A stretch of 64,000 nt of DNA, from positions 124,001 through 188,000 of the forward strand of contig JBBQZZ010000008.1 in NCBI GenBank assembly GCA_038207265.1, in the 5' to 3' direction. The number at the start of each line of letters is the position of its first letter. The first letter of the stretch is position 1. Both the position numbers and the translations under genes were made by a program. Source of the DNA: JACMLD01 sp038207265 (lineage in GTDB: Bacteria > Bacteroidota > Bacteroidia > Chitinophagales > Chitinophagaceae). The notes below the pieces were generated by a model, which had not been told where the DNA came from, made no database searches, and was given only the letters and a program-made list of their open reading frames with translations. Positions 17,785-26,475 of this stretch are shown one piece after another.

Positions 17785-17800
17785 TCGCTCCATGGAGCGA
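17785..17800. promoter_or_regulatory. Perfect 16-bp palindrome ahead of cdsA
   Basis: TCGCTCCATGGAGCGA is completely self-complementary and ends 16 bases before the cdsA ATG. It could be an operator, an RNA cruciform or part of a REP-like element. Confidence 0.6.
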
Positions 17801-17803
17801 TGG

Positions 17804-17846
17804 TCTTGAAGTGTGCCCCCCATATCACCGGGGTAAACTTTCAAGA
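17804..17846. repeat. Hairpin-forming element in the cdsA leader
   Basis: TCTTGAA (17804-17810) pairs with TTCAAGA (17840-17846); inside it CCCC (17817-17820) pairs with GGGG (17830-17833). It adjoins the 16-bp palindrome, so on either strand this gap folds into two hairpins. No T tract follows, so it is not an ordinary terminator. Confidence 0.5.
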
Positions 17847-17921
17847 TCGATGTTATGTAAAACAAATGCTGGTTACAGCATTGAATCTTGTTTTTAAAAA
17901 TACACAATGTTTTGATCAGCA

Positions 17922-18872
17922 TCATGCCAGATTGGATTCAACGGAGGGTCCGTCCATGGGCGGAATTTTACTAATCAATCGTTGATTTGATATTTGTTTG
18001 TATTGGCGCATTACCAGCAGCAGTAAAACGAAACAAGGGATGGCCCACCATATCGGAAAATCTGCATCCGCCAAATCTTTAACAGGTTTGCCATGCAGGC
18101 TGAGGAAGTACATATAAGAAACAGCAATTGCATTATTTAAGAAATGAGCGGAAACAGACAACCAGATACTTTTTGAATAATAATAAAGCAACCCTAAAAC
18201 CACTCCCAATGCAAATCTTGCAAGAAATCCATAATAAGACATATGAATTGCACTAAAGATAATGCTGGTCACAATGATGGCTGCTATAGGATTTTTAAAT
18301 AAACCAGTTAGTATTTTCTGAAAGCCACCCCGGAACAATGTCTCTTCAAATACAGCAGGCAATAGTGCCAATACAATCAATGAATAAATAAATTCTGCAA
18401 ATGAACGGATAGTGGCCAGCGATTCTACCTGTGAAGCATAGAGGTCCTCCATTTTTTTAAAAGCGGTCTCCCATGATTTTGGAATGGGAATCATCGCGTT
18501 CAATTCACCGAGCGCACTCACTAATGGGAAACACAACAGCATAATACCAAATACCAGTAACAATTGTTTTAGTGAAAACCCTTCAGTAAATCCAAGCCAT
18601 TTAAATGGTTTGCGGCTCATGAGCGCAGCGCATGCAACTGCCGGAATAAAAATGGCAAAGCAGGCAGATACCAACTGAACCATCCTCGCAGCGTTGGCAA
18701 ATTGCGGATTCTGCATATCTTTTTCAATGTTTAGTATTTGGTTGCCTGTCATGCCTACCCAAACACCTGCGCCAATCAGGCTGCCAATAAAAATGCCTAC
18801 AAAGACAAACCCGATAAGAATAAAAAATGCGGCTGTTGCCGATAAGTTCCTGGTTTCTTTGGTTTCAAACAT
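17922..18872 (-). CDS. CPBP-family intramembrane glutamic protease
   Basis: 316 residues from the ATG at 18872. The frame opens at 18992 but the upstream part overlaps the divergent dusB gene and is not membrane-like. Eight or so hydrophobic helices are seen. The CPBP (Abi/Rce1-like) motif EETLFR (Glu176, Glu177, Arg181) is followed by a histidine region (SAIHMSYYG) and the C-terminal SAHFLNN motif. Family members cleave or bind membrane substrates. The physiological substrate is unknown. It is divergent from dusB. Confidence 0.88.
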   Translation of the reverse strand: MFETKETRNLSATAAFFILIGFVFVGIFIGSLIGAGVWVGMTGNQILNIEKDMQNPQFANAARMVQLVSACFAIFIPAVACAALMSRKPFKWLGFTEGFSLKQLLLVFGIMLLCFPLVSALGELNAMIPIPKSWETAFKKMEDLYASQVESLATIRSFAEFIYSLIVLALLPAVFEETLFRGGFQKILTGLFKNPIAAIIVTSIIFSAIHMSYYGFLARFALGVVLGLLYYYSKSIWLSVSAHFLNNAIAVSYMYFLSLHGKPVKDLADADFPIWWAIPCFVLLLLVMRQYKQISNQRLISKIPPMDGPSVESNLA

Positions 18873-18891
18873 GTGCTTACAAATAAGTATG

Positions 18892-18899
18892 TAAATTTG
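18892..18899 (+). promoter_or_regulatory. TAAATTTG promoter box of dusB
   Basis: An exact TAnnTTTG match followed by C; predicted start ~18905, about 12 bases before the ATG at 18917. No convincing -33 element. Confidence 0.45.
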
Positions 18900-18916
18900 C
18901 CGTTCTTTAAAAACAA

Positions 18917-19954
18917 ATGGTAACAATTGGCAAGATACAACTTCCGGACTTTCCACTTCTCCTTGCACCCATGGAGGATGTGAGTGACCCACCGTTTCGT
19001 GCTGTTTGCAAAGACAATGGCGTGGATCTGATGTATACAGAGTTTATTTCTTCTGAAGGTTTGATACGTGATGCTATTAAAAGCCGTCAGAAGCTGGACA
19101 TATTTGATTATGAACGTCCCGTTGGTATTCAAATATTCGGGGGCGATGAAGATAGCCTTGCCATGGCGGCAAAAATTGTAGATGTTACCAATCCGGATTT
19201 ACTGGATATTAATTTCGGTTGTCCAGTTAAGAAAGTTGCATTGAAAGGTGCAGGTGCCGGGGTATTGAAAGATATCGATCTTATGGTGCGTTTAACCTCC
19301 GCCGTTGTAAAAGCTACTTCATTGCCTGTAACGGTGAAAACAAGATTGGGTTGGGATGATAGCAACCGAAATATTGAAGAAGTGGCGGAAAGATTACAGG
19401 ATGTAGGTATACAGGCACTCGCCATACACGGACGTACCCGTACACAAATGTACAAAGGAGAAGCAGATTGGTCATTGATTGGAAAAGTGAAAAGTAATCC
19501 GCGTATAAAAATTCCCATATTTGGTAATGGCGATATTGATTCACCTGAAAAAGCATTGGAGTATAAAAACAGGTATGGCGTTGATGGAATAATGATTGGT
19601 CGCGCTGCCATTGGCTATCCTTGGATCTTTAATGATATAAAACATTATGTAAAAACAGGAGAACACCTGCCATCACCATCGTTGAAAGACAGGGTTGCTG
19701 TTTGTAAAAAGCATTTACATAAATCAGTAGAATGGAAGGGACCTATCGTTGGTATTTTTGAAATGCGCCGTCACTACGCCAATTATTTGAAAGGCTTGCC
19801 CAATATTAAAGAATACCGCTACAAATTGGTCACCCTGAAGACAGCGGAAGAAATTTATGAAGTGCTGGATGAAGTGGCAAGGGTATATGCCGGATTTGAA
19901 TTTGTAAAGACGCCGATTGAATTGATTAATTACCACGAGAAATGCCCGGTATAA
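18917..19954 (+). CDS. dusB: tRNA-dihydrouridine synthase
   Basis: 345 residues. TIM-barrel Dus features in order: LLAPMEDVSDPPFR at the N terminus, MYTEFISSEGL, the FMN-site DINFGCPVKKV with catalytic Cys (FGCP), KTRLGWD, AIHGRTRTQMYKG and GNGDI...GVDGIMIGRAAIGYPWIF. The enzyme reduces uridine to dihydrouridine in tRNA using FMN and NADPH. The DusB subgroup assignment rests on overall resemblance. Confidence 0.93.
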   Translation: MVTIGKIQLPDFPLLLAPMEDVSDPPFRAVCKDNGVDLMYTEFISSEGLIRDAIKSRQKLDIFDYERPVGIQIFGGDEDSLAMAAKIVDVTNPDLLDINFGCPVKKVALKGAGAGVLKDIDLMVRLTSAVVKATSLPVTVKTRLGWDDSNRNIEEVAERLQDVGIQALAIHGRTRTQMYKGEADWSLIGKVKSNPRIKIPIFGNGDIDSPEKALEYKNRYGVDGIMIGRAAIGYPWIFNDIKHYVKTGEHLPSPSLKDRVAVCKKHLHKSVEWKGPIVGIFEMRRHYANYLKGLPNIKEYRYKLVTLKTAEEIYEVLDEVARVYAGFEFVKTPIELINYHEKCPV

Positions 19955-19962
19955 TAAAATTC

Positions 19963-19989
19963 AAACTAAAAATTTAAAACTAAAAATTA
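19963..19989. repeat. AT-rich short tandem repeat
   Basis: AAACTAAAAATTT at 19963-19975 is followed by AAACTAAAAATTA at 19977-19989 (period 14). Placed in the gap after dusB, between converging genes. Confidence 0.5.
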
Positions 19990-20047
19990 AAAGATGTAAG
20001 GTTGGATTGCATTTGTATATTTTAATTGCAATACATTTTTAAAGCCA

Positions 20048-20569
20048 TCAGTTTTTTTCAAACAGGCTTTCGAGTCCCTTGCTGTATATATTGGCTCTTT
20101 TTTCTGCGAAATAGTCTGCGCCCAACATGAGTGCGGCTTGTATTGCCAATGTAACACCTACACCATACCAGAAAGTCTTACCAGGATTGCTTTTGTAAAA
20201 GAAAATCAATAGGGCAGCTGCCAATACACAGGATATCTCAATCCAGCGATAGATAATAAAATTTCTATTCACTACTTTCATCCTCGGCAATTCTTCATTT
20301 TTTAGTTGATCAGGATTCATGTCGTGGGCATAGACATTTCTTACCCTGTCTTCATCACTTCTTTTATATAAAGTATACCCGGATGCTATTTGTACAAGCC
20401 CGATCACAATCAATGGAATGGCAGCTCCTTTATAAAAATTGGTTTTCAGAAAAAAGAAAAACGCAATCGCCAGCACCAAAGCAACGATTCCAATAACAAG
20501 AAACAAAAGACTTTCCTGTTTTTCGGCGATGAAATATTTTTCAATATCTGTTTTGGAAAACATCTGCAT
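20048..20569 (-). CDS. Four-helix membrane protein of unknown function
   Basis: 173 residues with four predicted membrane helices (~20-41, 48-66, 106-125, 134-150). A charged, probably cytoplasmic, loop between helices 2 and 3 (SDEDRVRNVYAHDMNPDQLK) holds most of the polar residues. No enzymatic motif is visible and I do not recognise the family. Methionine 1 or 3 may be the true start. It is separated from the next gene upstream (the glutathione peroxidase) by 57 bases, so co-transcription is possible. Confidence 0.6.
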   Translation of the reverse strand: MQMFSKTDIEKYFIAEKQESLLFLVIGIVALVLAIAFFFFLKTNFYKGAAIPLIVIGLVQIASGYTLYKRSDEDRVRNVYAHDMNPDQLKNEELPRMKVVNRNFIIYRWIEISCVLAAALLIFFYKSNPGKTFWYGVGVTLAIQAALMLGADYFAEKRANIYSKGLESLFEKN

Positions 20570-20626
20570 TTATTTGCAGAAAGGTACAATTATTATTGAA
20601 TGCCCAACAAATGAACAACGTTGAAT

Positions 20627-21316
20627 TTAATATGATTCAACGGCATGCCTGATCGTTTCACCGGAAGGATCTATGGCCGGTCCGAAATAGTTGGTTAACA
20701 TTCCTTCTTCATTCACGAGGTATTTCGAAAAATTCCAGGAAGGCGCCTTATTGTTCCAGCCATTTTTGCTGCTATCCGTGAGCCATTGAAATATTGCATT
20801 TTGGTTGGCATCCCTGACAACGATACTTTTTTTCATCAATGGAAATTCAACTCCAAAATTCTGTTTACAAAATTCCGCTATCTCATGGTCGCTTCCTTTT
20901 TCCTGTTCTTTAAAATCATTGGCAGGAAAGCCAATAATAACCAGTTTGTCTTTGTAACTACTGTATAGTTTCTGCAGGTCGCTATATTGCTTTGTATAGC
21001 CGCAGTCGCTGGCGGTATTCACCAGCAACACCTTTTTTCCTTTCAGCGCTGATAGATCCAGTTCTTTGCCATTGATCAACGTGCCTTTTAACGAATAAAA
21101 AGCCACCTGCGGAACTGCTTTTTTATTTGAAAGGGTATCTGCGTTTTTATCGCCCAGTTTGCTCAACCAGACAAACATGGGATAAAATGCTTTTAATATT
21201 TTTTGCCTGCCTGTCATATGTACTGAATTAATATTAACGATAAATATGTAGCCTGCCATGGAAATAATTATCATTCCAATTACAATAAATATCTTTTTGA
21301 ATGAACTATTTTTCAT
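20627..21316 (-). CDS. Membrane-anchored glutathione peroxidase family protein
   Basis: 229 residues: an N-terminal signal-anchor helix (~8-28) plus a ~45-residue linker precede the usual ~160-residue GPx domain. The peroxidatic cysteine is Cys105 (NTASDCGYTKQ, the family's NVASxCG motif). The FPANDFKEQEKGS glutamine and the WNFSKYLV tryptophan complete the catalytic set. It would reduce peroxides outside the cytoplasm, probably with a thioredoxin-like donor. The anchored form is longer than the typical soluble enzyme. Confidence 0.9.
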   Translation of the reverse strand: MKNSSFKKIFIVIGMIIISMAGYIFIVNINSVHMTGRQKILKAFYPMFVWLSKLGDKNADTLSNKKAVPQVAFYSLKGTLINGKELDLSALKGKKVLLVNTASDCGYTKQYSDLQKLYSSYKDKLVIIGFPANDFKEQEKGSDHEIAEFCKQNFGVEFPLMKKSIVVRDANQNAIFQWLTDSSKNGWNNKAPSWNFSKYLVNEEGMLTNYFGPAIDPSGETIRHAVESY

Positions 21317-21490
21317 TGTCGATGGCTAACTATTGCTGATCCGTGAAGATACGAAGGCAGATGGATGTTGGTGAGTTTGTTGCTATGTATTGATTGCCGG
21401 ACCTTAAGTTATTAGACAAACCTCTAGTTATCTGAGAGTGCAATTGTGCCGGGAGTTATTATTGATTAAAACATGCGGCTTTTTTATCAT

Positions 21491-21949
21491 CTAAAAAACT
21501 ATGTCAGAAGAAACCGGGCTTGTATTTTTTTGCCGCAGGAAAGCCCTGATTTTTTTTAAAACGGAAGAAATATTCTTATTGATTTCGTGTTTTGAGATTT
21601 TTAGTACCTGCAGTTCCAGTTTTTTCATGATAAAATCACGTGCTTTATCATTGTCTGTTGCGTAGTTATTTTTAAGGGTGTCAAGTTCCAATACCAATCT
21701 CATTTCTTCGCAATAGAAATCTGCAATGTAAAACGAAATGGTATTGTCTTTTTTATAAACAATAACCGGGTGCCGGCGCAGGAAATGATATTCTTTTAAT
21801 TTCCCTTCATTCAATTGAACCCATAATATTTTTTCTTCCCTGGATTGGAATCTTTTTAACTCATGTGTAAATGAAAGGTAAGCAGATAAATTATTATCCG
21901 TGTGGTCCCTGTCTCCGGGCTTTACCGTTTCAGTAAGATTCCGACTCAT
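21491..21949 (-). CDS. DUF559-domain protein (Vsr-like endonuclease fold), altered motif
   Basis: 152 residues. The domain pattern is recognisable: SREEKILWVQLNEGKL, HFLRRHPVIVY, the core strands FYIADFYCEEMRLVLELD and a C-terminal LELQVLKIS. In the family the core reads D...E-x-D-G-x-x-H; here Asp77, Glu88 and Asp90 are kept but Gly91 is Thr and the following His position is Asn94. It may be a degenerate or non-cleaving member. These genes are common as single mobile-looking genes; no methylase or other partner is nearby. Confidence 0.7.
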   Translation of the reverse strand: MSRNLTETVKPGDRDHTDNNLSAYLSFTHELKRFQSREEKILWVQLNEGKLKEYHFLRRHPVIVYKKDNTISFYIADFYCEEMRLVLELDTLKNNYATDNDKARDFIMKKLELQVLKISKHEINKNISSVLKKIRAFLRQKNTSPVSSDIVF

Positions 21950-22168
21950 TAGATGATTTTGTTGAAAAACAAAAGATTCATTGAGACAAAACTATGGGAA
22001 CAGGCAATTAATATAAAAGTGTTTGTTACGCTGACTGTTCGTTTTTTTCTGCTGTTTAGGGGAGAGAAATCTGCAAGTATGCCGGGGAAATCTAAGCTGT
22101 ATTTGTAGATAGCAACATCTTTTTACTGTTGCATTCTAACTCAGTTCAGGATCAATATTGTAACAAGT

Positions 22169-23551
22169 CTATTTAATAAACCATTTAAAAATTTTCAGCT
22201 TCCCTTTGAAAGAAGGATATTTAAGCGATGGGTCGAACCAAACAGGTGTTTTCATTACCGGTTTTTGCCGGGTGAATGTGTTGAAAGTAAATTGCCCGTG
22301 ATAGGCGCCTATCCCGCTGTTGCCTACTCCGCCAAAAGGCAGATGATGATTGGTAAAATGCCAGTCAGTGTTATTGATGCATCCCCCTCCAAAGGGAACG
22401 GCATTTATCCATTGCTGTTGCTTTTTTGATGATGCGGTAAACAGGTAGAATGCAAGAGGGTTTGCGTTGCGTTGTATGATGGACATCGCTTCTTCTGTTG
22501 AATTGAAAGTAATAACCGGTAAAAGGGGACCGAAAATTTCTTCCGTCATAAGTGGTGCTTCCAGTGATACATTATCTAATAGGGTAGGCGCTATGTATAA
22601 TTTGCTTTTATTATGGTCGCCGCCGCAAATGATATCGCCCTGGTTCAAATAACCAATCAACTTATCAAATCGCTTTTCATTAATGATTTTTCCATAATCG
22701 TAACTGGTAGATGCATCGCTACCATAAAATTGCAGGATAAGTTTTTTTATTTTGTCTATCAAGATATCCTTAACAACACTGTTCACCAATAGATAATCCG
22801 GCGCGATACAGGTTTGGCCCACATTTAAAAATTTCCCCAATACAATTCTTTTTGCAGCAGTCTCCAGGTTGGCATCAGCTTCTACAATGGCCGGACTTTT
22901 ACCGCCCAGCTCCAACGTAACCGGCACCAAATCCTTTGCTGCTAACTGGTAAATGATTTTTCCAACCGGTATACTGCCGGTATAGAACACGTGATCAAAG
23001 CGGAAGGCATTCATCATTGCAGGAACCGCTATGGCGCCGTCGCCCTGGATAAGTTTTATATAATTTGTTTCAAAAGCGGTATTGATAATTTTTTCAATAA
23101 CGGCTGCAGTAGCCGGTGCCAGTTCAGAAGGTTTAATTACTGCACAATTTCCTCCGGCAATGGCGCCTACCAACGGAATCAGTAACAGTTGCAAAGGATA
23201 GTTCCAGGGAGATATAATGAGTACAACACCTAATGGGTCGCGGTATATTTTACTGGACGAAGGCATGTTTACCAAATCGGTTCCGGCCAATTGAGGCTGC
23301 ATCCATACCCTTAAATTTTTTATGGTAGTATTCAGCTCGGCCAATAGTAAGCCAAGTTCTGATGCATAAGCTTCTTCAGGGCTTTTCTTCAAATCGCTAT
23401 AGAGTGCATCATTGATTGCCTGCTCATGCGCCAAAACGGCTGATTTTAATTTTTTTAATTGGTTCAGCCGAAATGCATACGATCTTGTTTCTCCACTATT
23501 GAAGTAATTACGCATAGCTGTAAGTGACGGCAAGAGACTTTCGGTTGACAT
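22169..23551 (-). CDS. Aldehyde dehydrogenase (class 3 / fatty aldehyde type)
   Basis: 460 residues, the short length typical of class 3 ALDH and coniferyl/fatty aldehyde dehydrogenases. Landmarks: IISPWNYPLQ, NAD-site FYTGSIPVGK, catalytic base Glu in TLELGGKSP, nucleophile in VGQTCIAPDY, and EEIFGPLLPV. The C terminus has a basic and hydrophobic tail (GKLKIFKWFIK) that may contact membrane, as in fatty aldehyde dehydrogenases. It oxidises aldehydes to acids with NAD(P)+. It stands alone in the map. Confidence 0.92.
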   Translation of the reverse strand: MSTESLLPSLTAMRNYFNSGETRSYAFRLNQLKKLKSAVLAHEQAINDALYSDLKKSPEEAYASELGLLLAELNTTIKNLRVWMQPQLAGTDLVNMPSSSKIYRDPLGVVLIISPWNYPLQLLLIPLVGAIAGGNCAVIKPSELAPATAAVIEKIINTAFETNYIKLIQGDGAIAVPAMMNAFRFDHVFYTGSIPVGKIIYQLAAKDLVPVTLELGGKSPAIVEADANLETAAKRIVLGKFLNVGQTCIAPDYLLVNSVVKDILIDKIKKLILQFYGSDASTSYDYGKIINEKRFDKLIGYLNQGDIICGGDHNKSKLYIAPTLLDNVSLEAPLMTEEIFGPLLPVITFNSTEEAMSIIQRNANPLAFYLFTASSKKQQQWINAVPFGGGCINNTDWHFTNHHLPFGGVGNSGIGAYHGQFTFNTFTRQKPVMKTPVWFDPSLKYPSFKGKLKIFKWFIK

Positions 23552-23587
23552 ATTTTTGAGTTAGGAAGCTTTTTATTTAAAGTACCT

Positions 23588-23685
23588 GTTTGAGGTCTAA
23601 GGTTACTTAATTTTGATCTTGCTAATTAAAGAAATATCATTCTAGGTTTAAAGTTCAAGGTTGCTTAGTCTTTATCTCGCTAATT
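23588..23685. repeat. AT-rich direct repeat, two 40-bp copies
   Basis: Copies at 23588-23627 and 23646-23685 match at about 31 of 40 positions (period 58), both ending in GCTAATT. A reverse-oriented related stretch (AACCTTAAACCTTTGACTTA, 23780-23799, extending to 23812) overlaps the stop of the glycerate kinase gene. No gene is seen in 23552-23796. Confidence 0.55.
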
Positions 23686-23796
23686 CTTTTTTGAACTGGT
23701 TTTATGCTTTGATTGTTGAGGGTATAAACTTGCTATATTTTTAATTTCGCTACAGTAAAAAAATTCGCAATATAGAACCAACCTTAAACCTTTGAC

Positions 23797-24936
23797 TTAA
23801 ACCTTCAACCTTATCGCCAACATATCACCAATCATTTTTCCGGTTCTCACAAGATTCGCCGCAGTATTTACAATTGCAGTATCAAGTATAGCGATCTCAT
23901 TGTTTACAGGGATCAATACATCAAAGTAATCATGCAACGCGGATTTGGTTTCCAATGGAACACTACCCGCAATGCCAATTACGTTGCAATTTTTTTGTTT
24001 TGCTTTTTGTGCAACACCAAATGGTGCTTTGCCTTCCAGGGTTTGCATATCAATGCTTCCTTCACCCGTTATAACAAGATCGGCTTTTTGTAAAGCCTTG
24101 TCAAAACCCGTGAGATCTAAAAAATAATCAATGCCTTTTACCAGTTTTGCGTTTAACAGCCCTGCCAGCCCTGCTGCTACACCCCCGGCTGCACCACCAT
24201 GTTCTAATAAAGCAATATCCTTTCCGGTTAGATTTAAAACAATGTCCCGAAAACGACTTAACGAAAGATCTAATTTTTTCACAGCAACAGAATCCGCACC
24301 TTTCTGCGGCCCAAATACTGCTGCCGATCCCATTGGACCCAGGAGGGTATTTGACACATCACATAATACGATCAATTCAACTTCATGGATTTTTTTATTG
24401 ATATAAGTTGAATCAATAACCGCCAGGTCAACCAGGCTTTCAGGCAAACCATTTAATACTTCTCCCTTTGCATTTAGGAACCGGAAGCCCAAAGCTTTCA
24501 ATATTCCGGTACCCGCATCTACTGTAGCACTGCCGCCTATTGCTACTATAATTTTTTCTACGTTATTATCCAGCGCTGCATTGATCAGCTCACCCGTGCC
24601 AAACGAAGACGCTTGCAGGGGATCGTATTCTTCCGGCTTTAATAGTCGTAAACCGGAAGCATCCGCCATTTCGATGATTGCAGTTTTTTCATTATCAATC
24701 AAACCAAAATGCGCGTTAATGGTCCTACCCAGTGGATCTTGCACTGATGTGTTTGCCATGGTTCCATTTAAATATCGAATAACCAGGCTGGCTGTGCCAT
24801 CACCTCCATCGGCTACAGGAAAAATTTCGGTTGTGCATGATAGTTGGCTTTGTTGCAGACCTTGTTGAAGGACCATCGCAACAGAGCTGGCATCCAGGCT
24901 GTTTTTAAATGCATTCGGCGCAATCAGTATATGCAT
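23797..24936 (-). CDS. Glycerate kinase
   Basis: 379 residues, typical of the GarK/GlxK family (glycerate + ATP to phosphoglycerate). Landmarks: IAPNAFKNSL at the N terminus, FPVADGGDGT, IGGSATVDAGTG, the long acid LCDVSNTLLGP, VFGPQKGA, HGGAAGGVAAG and TGEGSID. The upstream GntP permease gene ends three bases before its start, so they form an operon for glycerate (or related sugar acid) uptake and use. The product can enter glycolysis at enolase. Its last codons and stop lie in an AT-rich repeat. Confidence 0.93.
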   Translation of the reverse strand: MHILIAPNAFKNSLDASSVAMVLQQGLQQSQLSCTTEIFPVADGGDGTASLVIRYLNGTMANTSVQDPLGRTINAHFGLIDNEKTAIIEMADASGLRLLKPEEYDPLQASSFGTGELINAALDNNVEKIIVAIGGSATVDAGTGILKALGFRFLNAKGEVLNGLPESLVDLAVIDSTYINKKIHEVELIVLCDVSNTLLGPMGSAAVFGPQKGADSVAVKKLDLSLSRFRDIVLNLTGKDIALLEHGGAAGGVAAGLAGLLNAKLVKGIDYFLDLTGFDKALQKADLVITGEGSIDMQTLEGKAPFGVAQKAKQKNCNVIGIAGSVPLETKSALHDYFDVLIPVNNEIAILDTAIVNTAANLVRTGKMIGDMLAIRLKV

Positions 24937-24939
24937 GAT

Positions 24940-26271
24940 CTATTTCAGGAATAAAGATACAAGGTACAACATCATCAACGTTACAATGCCCATCAGTGCA
25001 GTAGCAACAGAATAGACTTTCAGCATACTGCGCATATCGAGCCCGCTGAATTTTGCTATCACCCAGAAATAGGCATCGTTGGCATGCGAGATCATCATAC
25101 TACCAGCACCCATGGCAAGTACGGTCAGTAATTTACCATTGGGATTGTCCAATCCAAGAGCAGGCAACAAGGGTTGCACAATGGAAGCTGCTGTAATAAT
25201 GGCCACAGTAGAAGAACCCTGTGCAGTTTTCAAAATAAAAGTCAATAGAAAAGGAAAAAGCATGCCCATGCTACCCAATGCAACGGCTTCCCCAAAATGC
25301 TGACCTATTTTTGCAGCGCCGAGTATAGCGCCAAATGCGCCGCCGGCACCAATGATCACCAGGATGCCACCGGCTTTTTCAGCTGATTCCTGCAATAATT
25401 TTCCAACCTTAATTCTTGTCCATGATCTGCTGCAATTGAATGCCAGTAATACTCCAATGGATAAGGCAATCACCGGATCTCCCAATGAAGAAAAAATATT
25501 CGTAACAGAACTACTGTTGCTTTTTTCTACTGATAAAAAAGATTTGATGGATATTAATAAGATTGGAACCAATACTGGTAGAAATGCGTTGGTGACAGAT
25601 GGTGATCCGGTATTATTGTCTATAATTTTTTCTTCAACTGGTACTGGCACCAACATTTTTTTGCCGGCAAACGTTGACCACCAATGCCCCACCAGCATAG
25701 CAGGTATTGCAACGACAATACCAATGATGATCAATTTCCCATAGTCCACACCGATAGTTGAAGCTGCTGCAGCGGCACCTGGATGAGGAGGGATCAGGCA
25801 ATGCACTGCATACAATCCGGTAGCCAGCGACACACTCATAATAACTATTGAAATACCAGTGCGCCTGGCCATGGATTGATTCAATCCGCTGAGGACAATA
25901 TAACCTGAATCGCAAAAGATGGGAAGTCCTACGATAAAACCTGTCAGGCTCATGGCCAGCGCTGCCCTTCGTTCACCTGTTTTTTTTAAAATAAAAGTTG
26001 CCATGGTTTGTGTACTACCGGTTTGTTGCAGCAGCACACCCAATGTGGTACCCAGCACAATTATCAGACCCAACGATTTCATAATATTCCCAAAACCTTC
26101 TTTACTCACATTAATAATTTCTGTCACCGGCATTTGAATACCCAGTCCCACAACAAAGCAAGCCAGCAACAATGCAAAAAAAGCGTGTATCCTGTATTTG
26201 GCCGTAAGAATTATTATAACGGCAATGCCTATCAGCAGGAAAAAAATTGTTTGTAAAAAAGTAGCGGCCAT
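24940..26271 (-). CDS. GntP-family gluconate/glycerate:H+ symporter
   Basis: 443 residues with about 12 hydrophobic segments. GntP features: LGTTLGVLLQQTGSTQTMA, LTGFIVGLPIFCDSGYIVL (conserved P-IFCD), HCLIPPHPGAAAAAS and AQGSSTVAIITAASI. It probably imports gluconate or another sugar acid; pairing with glycerate kinase three bases downstream points to glycerate or a hydroxy acid that yields it. No dedicated regulator is adjacent. Confidence 0.93.
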   Translation of the reverse strand: MAATFLQTIFFLLIGIAVIIILTAKYRIHAFFALLLACFVVGLGIQMPVTEIINVSKEGFGNIMKSLGLIIVLGTTLGVLLQQTGSTQTMATFILKKTGERRAALAMSLTGFIVGLPIFCDSGYIVLSGLNQSMARRTGISIVIMSVSLATGLYAVHCLIPPHPGAAAAASTIGVDYGKLIIIGIVVAIPAMLVGHWWSTFAGKKMLVPVPVEEKIIDNNTGSPSVTNAFLPVLVPILLISIKSFLSVEKSNSSSVTNIFSSLGDPVIALSIGVLLAFNCSRSWTRIKVGKLLQESAEKAGGILVIIGAGGAFGAILGAAKIGQHFGEAVALGSMGMLFPFLLTFILKTAQGSSTVAIITAASIVQPLLPALGLDNPNGKLLTVLAMGAGSMMISHANDAYFWVIAKFSGLDMRSMLKVYSVATALMGIVTLMMLYLVSLFLK

Positions 26272-26370
26272 GTTATGAATTGAATCACCAAAGCAAGCGA
26301 TTTTTTTGCAATGATCCCTTGGGAAGAGTATTTATGCTAAATCACCAATGTGGATTGACGAATCCTCAGG

Positions 26371-26421
26371 TCTATCTGTCGTGCCGACGATTTGAGAAAT
26401 CTCATTTTTTTCAAATTTCAG
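26371..26421. repeat. Diverged, inverted copy of the composite repeat
   Basis: TCTGTCGTGCCGACGAT (26375-26391), AAATCTC and CAAATTTCAG (26412-26421) appear in reverse-complement order relative to the 12.2 kb copies (CTGAATTTTG ... GAGATCTC ... TCGTCTGGATAACAGA). Lies in the gap between divergent gntP and the DinB-like gene. Confidence 0.6.
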
Positions 26422-26475
26422 TAAGTTTACAGCAGAGATCGCAACATTAGTTAACCATTCATTCAATTCTTATTT

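Noticed and set aside
23588..23812. CRISPR-like array of AT-rich units
   Set aside because: Only two 40-bp copies with many mismatches and a short spacer; no cas genes are present.
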